From NCBI GenBank assembly GCA_966185765.1, contig CBIFVZ010000075.1, positions 1-17,978 of the forward strand: DNA of 17,978 nucleotides, in the 5' to 3' direction. Position numbers and translations under genes: made by a program. The notes below the pieces were generated by a model, which worked only from the letters and a program-made list of their open reading frames with translations, was not told where the DNA came from and made no database searches. The DNA is from CBIFVZ01 sp966185765. Lineage in GTDB: Bacteria > Pseudomonadota > Gammaproteobacteria > Enterobacterales > Enterobacteriaceae. Below are positions 13,985-17,978 of this stretch, piece after piece. Positions within the stretch are counted from its first letter, which is position 1. Every line of letters starts with the position of its first letter.

Positions 13985-14993
13985 ACCCACGCATTTTGTC
14001 ACGCGAACCACGCCTCTCCCAGGATGCCAGTAGCTGCCCTGTTGCGTTCATCCATCCATTAAACAGCGTTTTTACCCAGTCACGAGATAAAAGCCACGTC
14101 AATAATGCCGAGATAACCAGCGCAACGGTGAGCGCTTGCCAGGTCTCAGGTAGTCGCTGAATCTGCGACCAGAGCAGATATTTCACCAGTAAACCGTGCA
14201 AACCATAAATAAACAGTGTGCGCGTCCCGATATGGGCGAGAAAGCGTGCTCGCCATGCCAAGGCGCAAAAGCCATAAACACAGGCAATCGCCAGCGCATA
14301 GTAGCCCAGCCGCAGGGCTATGCCCTCGCGCATACTGTAGTCCAGCCCTGGCTGTGGTGTACTGCCATAGAGCATAACGGTGCTAAAAAAGCGGCTACAG
14401 ACAAAGCCCAGTGCCATAATAACCACGCCTGACAGTGCCGCGCGTGGTGTAAAGCAATGACCCAGATTAAACACTCCAGACCCCGATGCCAGCGCGCCCG
14501 CAATAAAGAACGGGAAGTAGATAAACGTGCGCATCACTCCAAACGCGTAACCGTCAAAATCAAGCTGCGATATCGCCAGGGCAACCATAACCGAAAATAG
14601 TAGCGGCATTCGCAGACGCATAAATAACGGTGTCAGTAACTTCCAGAAAATCAGGCTCCAGAGATACCAGAGGATCCAGTTTGGTGCACCGCCATGCAGG
14701 TAACCTGAAGCCCTGTGATTGAGCAACAGCTCCACCAGTTCATAAAGTACGCTTAATGCCAGAAAGGGAATAATTATCCGATAAAAAACTGCCTGAAAGT
14801 CCACCGCGAAGCGGTCCTTTATCACATAACCATTGAGGAAAATAAACGCTGGCATATGAAACAAATAGAGAAAATTATAGAGTCGGGCGAGTACTGGCAA
14901 CTGCGCTGTGGTGGTTTCAATCATATGCCCAAATACAACAAGAAAGATAAGGCACCCTTTAATACTGTCCAGCCGGTTATCGCGTAATGCCAT
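13983..14993 (-). CDS. Integral-membrane acyltransferase, acyltransferase-3 family
   Basis: The product is 336 residues with about ten hydrophobic spans, a member of the large family that transfers acetyl, succinyl or similar groups to extracytoplasmic glycans and related molecules. The N-terminal signature NRLDSIKGCLIFLVVFGHMI carries the usual Arg and Asp before span 1 and a conserved His (His23) at its end; LFHMPAFIFLNGY follows, typical of the family. The substrate is unknown. I chose ATG 14993, because AAGGG is 5 bases upstream; a GTG two codons earlier is possible. Its stop abuts the small-RNA terminator stem. It is not part of this interval in K-12. Confidence 0.9.
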   Translation of the reverse strand: MALRDNRLDSIKGCLIFLVVFGHMIETTTAQLPVLARLYNFLYLFHMPAFIFLNGYVIKDRFAVDFQAVFYRIIIPFLALSVLYELVELLLNHRASGYLHGGAPNWILWYLWSLIFWKLLTPLFMRLRMPLLFSVMVALAISQLDFDGYAFGVMRTFIYFPFFIAGALASGSGVFNLGHCFTPRAALSGVVIMALGFVCSRFFSTVMLYGSTPQPGLDYSMREGIALRLGYYALAIACVYGFCALAWRARFLAHIGTRTLFIYGLHGLLVKYLLWSQIQRLPETWQALTVALVISALLTWLLSRDWVKTLFNGWMNATGQLLASWERRGSRDKMRG

Positions 14994-15080
14994 ATTCACC
15001 CTTTCACTTTTACGGACCTTTTCTTACCCTGGCATAAGGTGCAGGTGTTTTCACGACGGTGGGTTCTGAAAAACGGGCGT

Positions 15081-15105
15081 AAAAAAACCCGGACGATCCG
15101 GGCTT
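15081..15105 (-). terminator. Rho-independent terminator of the OprD-type porin gene
   Basis: The stem CCCGGA (15088-15093) with TCCGGG (15097-15102) closes a 3-base loop; read on the minus strand it is followed by seven T (the A tract at 15081-15087). It lies about 20 bases after the porin stop, between it and the acyltransferase gene. Confidence 0.88.
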
Positions 15106-15122
15106 TGTTTTATTGTGAGCAA

Positions 15123-16394
15123 TCAGAACACACCAAATGGATATTCCACATAAACGCGGATTTCATTGCCACTGGTGTTATAGTTGCTGGTCGCATCATT
15201 TACGCGTAGCACGGAGTAACGCACCTTAAACTTCAGGTCCTTCGCCAGCCCGTCCATGACGCGGTATTGCAGCTGATTGAACAGCTCGCGCTCTTTACCA
15301 TCGTTGCCAGTTGGGGTCTTAATGTTATCGCCATAAACGTAGGCAATATCCCAGCTCAGCCCCTGCAGACCCAGACCGCTCAGATCGAGCGAGTAAGCCG
15401 CCTGCCAGGAACGCTCGTCCTGGGCATTGAAATCCGACCAGTAAGAGTTCGCCAACCAAATGGTATTGCCGCCGTCACCCACGCCGCCCTGGTCACGATA
15501 CCAGCCGTAGTTATAGCCAGTACTACCGGTACTCTGCTGATATGCCAGTTTGAAGGTGTGAATGTCCCAGATATAGCTGGCAGCCAGGCTCCAGATGGTG
15601 TTGCTGCGCCCGGTATCCAGGCTCTGCGCATAGTCTTTATCAAGGCGCGAATTATAACCGTTGAAATCCAACACCAACTGCTGTCGCGTGGAGAACGGCT
15701 GTTTGTAGTTGAGGTTCAGATACTGTTTATTCAGCACATCTTCAACGCGAGAGGCATAAAACGCCGCACTGAACTGGTCGTTGAACTGATAGCTCGCCCC
15801 GCCGAAGGTCAGACTGTCGAGTCCGCTGTTATGTCTGTCGTTACTCTTACGCTGCTCATCAGTGAAATAACCGGCGTTCACTTCCAGACCATCGATCTCT
15901 TTTGAGGTCAGCATGAAACCGGTGTAAGTTTCATAAAGCAGACGCGAGGTGTCCGCATTGATGACTGGCAGAGCTGGCAACTGGGTGCCATAGCTCAGCT
16001 CGGTATCAGAAATACGCATTTTCGCGCGTGCGCCGAATTTTGCCAGCTGCGACCTCGCCTTTCCGTCGTTATCCTGGGCAAAGAAATCGATACCGCCCGC
16101 ACCGCTGCGTCCGCGGCCACCATCAAGACGCACGCCGTACTGTGCAATACCGTCCACACCAAAACCGACAACGCCCTGAGTGTAGCCGGACTCAAAATTG
16201 GCGATGAAACCCTGGCCCCATTCGGCACGCGTGCGCACGCCGGGCGCTTTGTAGTCACGATTGATGTAGGCATTGCGCAACAACACATCCATATGGCTGT
16301 CGTCGATGAACCCCTGGCTCTGCGACTGGCTGCTCGCCATTGCCTGCGTTGCGCTCAATAAACCCAACGCGATTACCGATAAGCTTTTCTTCAC
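15123..16394 (-). CDS. OprD-family outer-membrane porin
   Basis: The product is 423 residues. Residues 1-20 form a signal peptide cleaved after AMA. The mature chain begins with the family pattern GFIDDSHMDVLLRNAYINRDY, followed by many amphipathic strands and YG or FG pairs, and ends EYPFGVF with a terminal Phe for assembly by the BAM machinery. OprD porins are 18-strand channels for small solutes such as basic amino acids, aromatic acids or chito-oligosaccharides. It is not ChiP, which differs in length and start sequence. The GTG start at 16394 has only a weak ribosome site (GGGT about 12 bases upstream), so the start is slightly uncertain. It has its own terminator. Confidence 0.92.
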   Translation of the reverse strand: MKKSLSVIALGLLSATQAMASSQSQSQGFIDDSHMDVLLRNAYINRDYKAPGVRTRAEWGQGFIANFESGYTQGVVGFGVDGIAQYGVRLDGGRGRSGAGGIDFFAQDNDGKARSQLAKFGARAKMRISDTELSYGTQLPALPVINADTSRLLYETYTGFMLTSKEIDGLEVNAGYFTDEQRKSNDRHNSGLDSLTFGGASYQFNDQFSAAFYASRVEDVLNKQYLNLNYKQPFSTRQQLVLDFNGYNSRLDKDYAQSLDTGRSNTIWSLAASYIWDIHTFKLAYQQSTGSTGYNYGWYRDQGGVGDGGNTIWLANSYWSDFNAQDERSWQAAYSLDLSGLGLQGLSWDIAYVYGDNIKTPTGNDGKERELFNQLQYRVMDGLAKDLKFKVRYSVLRVNDATSNYNTSGNEIRVYVEYPFGVF

Positions 16395-16602
16395 TGTCTT
16401 AATACCCTGTCTGATTATTATGTTTCAGGCGCATGCCTGGCTCGCGATAGTAGCGTGAATAGCAAAGCTCTCGCTTTAACAATTTGTGACATTTCGACAC
16501 CGATTGCACGTGGTTTAACCGTTTTTCCGGCTAATACGGGTATATATTGCTCAAAAGCATCATTAAGTGATAAACAGCAGGCAACGGCAAGGGGATATAG
16601 AG

Positions 16603-16634
16603 AAAAAAATGGCGTCCCGGTAGCTGGGACGCCA
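16603..16634 (-). terminator. Rho-independent terminator on the minus strand
   Basis: A 9-bp perfect stem (TGGCGTCCC 16610-16618, GGGACGCCA 16626-16634) has a 7-base loop. In the minus direction it runs into seven T (A tract 16603-16609). The nearest upstream minus-strand gene ends at 16791, more than 150 bases away, so it either ends that gene's long 3' region or an independent short RNA. Confidence 0.88.
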
Positions 16635-16721
16635 GAGGCGTATTCTCTGCGAAGTTCTTATTATTACAGTACTCCTGTCGCCAGAAACGATAACCTGAAG
16701 CAAAGTAATAAACCATACTCA

Positions 16722-16757
16722 TTAAGTAGCTACTCCTTGTGTGAGAATGCTACTTAA
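16722..16757 (-). repeat. Inverted repeat with Shine-Dalgarno-like loop
   Basis: Perfect 9-bp arms TTAAGTAGC (16722-16730) and GCTACTTAA (16749-16757) flank 18 bases. Read on the minus strand, the loop carries ACACAAGGAGTA and an ATG begins in the last base of the stem. As RNA it displays an ACAAGGA core in a hairpin loop, the preferred setting of CsrA sites; as DNA it could be an operator. Confidence 0.6.
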
Positions 16758-16790
16758 GAAAATTCTGACACCGTGCTATACGCTGTTCAT

Positions 16791-17273
16791 TTATCCCACA
16801 ACCTCAGTATTGTCAGGAATCAGTCGATAGCCATCCGTTGAAAACCCATTGGGGAAAAATATGGTATCAAGACACAGCACAACAGGAAGGTTGTGTCCCA
16901 GCAACTCAACAAACAGATCGATATATTTTTTTTCAGACACAGTCAAATGTTCTACACAATCCTCCCCTATTTCACTGCACGCCCAACTGACCGGAAAATC
17001 CACACCATTGACCTGCATGAACGTCTGCGGCTCTATCTGGGCGCACTTTTGCCGTGAAATATGGCTGATAACGAGCGCAGAAAACGCCGGTTCCCCCTCT
17101 TTAGTTTGCATAAGCTCAGCAATGACAGGTTCTCCACGGGAATTGAATGCAGACTGATAAATCCCATTACTGCTGGGCAGCCAAATCTGGTAGCTAAAAG
17201 AACGGCCATGCGAGACTGAGGATAAAATTAATAGAATAAAAATACAGCATCGGGGAAGAAATAATCGAAACAT
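16791..17273 (-). CDS. Exported four-cysteine protein of unknown function
   Basis: I do not recognise the family. The product is 160 residues. Residues 1-23 look like a signal peptide (MFRLFLPR, then a hydrophobic core IFILLILSSV, cleavage near SHG), so it should act in the periplasm or beyond. The mature part has four Cys (77, 99, 106, 134), an even number that could give two disulfides, and a mix of strands and acidic segments (CSEIGEDCVEHL). The coding DNA is noticeably more AT-rich than the genes of the backbone, and no good ribosome site precedes ATG 17273, though AAAGGAA lies some 20 bases upstream. It may be an acquired gene. Confidence 0.68.
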   Translation of the reverse strand: MFRLFLPRCCIFILLILSSVSHGRSFSYQIWLPSSNGIYQSAFNSRGEPVIAELMQTKEGEPAFSALVISHISRQKCAQIEPQTFMQVNGVDFPVSWACSEIGEDCVEHLTVSEKKYIDLFVELLGHNLPVVLCLDTIFFPNGFSTDGYRLIPDNTEVVG

Positions 17274-17309
17274 TATGAACCAGTACAGAATTCCTTTATA
17301 AGGTAATCC

Positions 17310-17498
17310 TTATATACTAACGCAGGCAGAGTAAAAAAAGGCTATAAATCGGTAGTATAAAAATAAAATGAGAGATTTCCAGAAGTGGTGAAATAACGAA
17401 CATGAAATATCAAACCAACCCACAATGACACAATAAAGCACCACATCTTTAGCAGACTTTACCCCTGAGAGGGTCATGCACTTACACGTTGCTGTCAT
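17310..17498 (-). CDS. Possible 62-residue small membrane protein (weak)
   Basis: The ATG at 17498 opens a frame of 62 codons with two hydrophobic stretches, about residues 19-36 (VVLYCVIVGWFDISCSLF) and 43-60 (SLILFLYYRFIAFFYSAC), as expected of a small two-span membrane protein. The ribosome site is weak: GGAAG lies about 11 bases before the ATG. High AT content makes hydrophobic spurious frames likely, so this is a low-confidence call. If real, it would lie upstream of and collinear with the exported four-cysteine protein. Confidence 0.25.
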   Translation of the reverse strand: MTATCKCMTLSGVKSAKDVVLYCVIVGWFDISCSLFHHFWKSLILFLYYRFIAFFYSACVSI

Positions 17499-17521
17499 TT
17501 ACTCACTTCTTCCTTTCAATT

Positions 17522-17564
17522 TTGTAAACCCGCAAAAATTCAACACACCCGGGCAGATTTACAA
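17522..17564. repeat. Inverted repeat TTGTAAA-N29-TTTACAA
   Basis: Perfect 7-bp arms at 17522-17528 and 17558-17564 have centres 36 bases apart. CCCG directly after the first arm and CGGG near the second add to the symmetry. It lies in a non-coding AT-rich stretch between a weak minus-strand frame and weak plus-strand frames, where a divergent promoter could be. Confidence 0.4.
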
Positions 17565-17716
17565 TTTCTTAACAACGTGAGGCGTGATCTTCGTGTGAGT
17601 ATGGTTCTGTCATTCTAAACTTAATTACTTCTGGCTTATCAGTGCTTTTACGGCGATAATCCCTGATATCTTTAACAAGCCTCAGGCGCTTTTAAAAAGA
17701 GATATTGGAATGCTCA

Positions 17717-17926
17717 ATGCTCACCTTTCCTGTGTCCCGTAAAAACGTCCAGCTCCGTTATAAATCGGCTTGCACAACGATGATGATAACGTCCGCAACA
17801 GCCGCCACTTACAGAGAAGTGACTGGTTTATTTGACGTGGCAGAGTTTTCATCTCAATTTTGGCTTATCTTCGCAATGAGCCAGGACATGCAAGATGAAT
17901 ATATGCCTAATAAAATCAGGATATAA
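17717..17926 (+). CDS. Possible 69-residue protein (weak)
   Basis: The frame from ATG 17717 (MLTFPVSRKNVQLRYK...) to TAA at 17924-17926 gives 69 residues with no recognised motif, signal or span. The ribosome site is marginal (TTGGA about 7 bases upstream). The only support is position: the next ATG, with AGGA upstream, begins three bases after its stop, as in a tight operon. Confidence 0.22.
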   Translation: MLTFPVSRKNVQLRYKSACTTMMITSATAATYREVTGLFDVAEFSSQFWLIFAMSQDMQDEYMPNKIRI

Positions 17927-17929
17927 CTT

Positions 17930-17978
17930 ATGCTCACATTATTATTATCCATAATCAAACCTAAGATAACTATCAGGC
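17930..17978 (+). CDS. Possible 5' end of a gene cut by the window edge
   Basis: ATG 17930 follows AGGA (17918-17921) by 8 bases and opens a frame of 16 codons to the window end (MLTLLLSIIKPKITIR). This is too short to identify. Its first seven bases, ATGCTCA, are the same as those of the frame at 17717. Confidence 0.25.
   Translation, partial: MLTLLLSIIKPKITIR

Larger units (their letters stand above)
16603..16768 (-). ncRNA. Candidate short transcript (small RNA or leader with small ORF), about 166 nt
   Basis: On the minus strand, a -10-like TATAGC (plus 16775-16780) would start a transcript near 16768 that ends at the terminator at 16603. Its 5' part folds into a 9-bp hairpin (16722-16757) with ACACAAGGAGUA in the loop. 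An ATG overlaps the last base of the stem and opens a frame beginning MSMVYYFASGYRFW that has no stop before the terminator. It may therefore be a regulatory RNA, a sponge for an RNA-binding protein, or the 3' region of the upstream 160-residue gene. I do not recognise it. The -35 is poor. Confidence 0.35.
16395..16790. other. Gene-poor region upstream of the porin gene
   Basis: These 396 AT-rich bases contain the presumed porin promoter, a minus-strand intrinsic terminator (16603-16634) and a long hairpin (16722-16757). A 63-codon minus-strand ORF (16531-16722) starts after an AAGGAG but runs straight through the terminator, so I do not call it a gene. No other ORF is convincing. Confidence 0.7.
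17274..17978. other. AT-rich terminal stretch with only weak short ORFs
   Basis: These 705 bases are AT-rich and contain no gene I can name. I note a hairpin ATAAGG-TAAT-CCTTAT at 17298-17313 upstream of the exported-protein gene, an inverted repeat at 17522-17564, a possible membrane micro-protein frame on the minus strand (17310-17498), and two short plus-strand frames near the end (17717-17926 and 17930 onwards). None has strong coding evidence. Confidence 0.6.

Noticed and set aside
15267..15905. A 212-codon plus-strand frame opposite the porin gene
   Set aside because: It is antisense to a clear OprD-family gene, with hydrophobic composition explained by the reverse strand.
16480..16505. 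A CRP site ahead of the porin gene (TGTGAC on plus, GTCACA on minus)
   Set aside because: Only one half-site is good; the other half does not match at the required 6-base spacing.
16531..16722. A 63-codon minus-strand frame starting after AAGGAG
   Set aside because: It runs through a strong intrinsic terminator at 16603-16634 and shows no family. It is kept only as part of the short-transcript candidate, not as a protein gene.

Overview
The window is chromosomal DNA from a member of the Enterobacteriaceae. Its backbone follows the Escherichia coli gapA-yeaD-yeaE-mipA-yeaG-yeaH ... yeaK ... yeaL-nimR-nimT-yeaO-yoaF order, and the proteins match those families closely in length and motif. The amino-acid differences, and several genes not found in this interval of K-12, point to another genus of the family. 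I cannot name the genus from sequence alone.

Layout. At 1-8.9 kb are the 3' part of gapA (glyceraldehyde-3-phosphate dehydrogenase), yeaD (hexose-6-phosphate epimerase), a minus-strand pair mipA-yeaE (outer-membrane scaffold; aldo/keto reductase), the stress kinase module yeaG-yeaH, yeaK (aminoacyl-tRNA trans-editing) and yeaL (membrane protein). The 401-base gap between mipA and yeaG is regulatory and holds a sigma-54-like promoter candidate. At 8.9-11.1 kb is the divergent pair nimR/nimT, a regulator and its MFS exporter.

At 11.1-13.8 kb is a compact run of small genes: a CTP-synthase-like amidotransferase whose catalytic His is replaced by Gln, yeaO, a left-handed beta-helix acyltransferase with an unrecognised 102-residue partner, a VOC (glyoxalase-fold) protein and the lipoprotein yoaF. 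Three successive convergent pairs here overlap at their stop codons.

At 13.8-18 kb is accessory material: an apparent unannotated small RNA gene (promoter, about 85 nt, U8 terminator) at 13866-13984, a membrane acyltransferase, an OprD-type porin, a second short transcript candidate on the minus strand with an AAGGAG-bearing hairpin loop, and an AT-rich tail coding for an exported four-cysteine protein of unknown function. The last 700 bases hold only weak short ORFs. The diguanylate cyclase genes that flank yeaK and yoaF in E. coli K-12 (dgcJ, with cdgI, and dgcP) are absent from the corresponding positions.

The most interesting unexplained items are the two short-RNA candidates, the amidotransferase with an altered triad, and the operon of the unknown 102-residue protein with the acyltransferase. 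No transposase, tRNA, rRNA or CRISPR array was seen.
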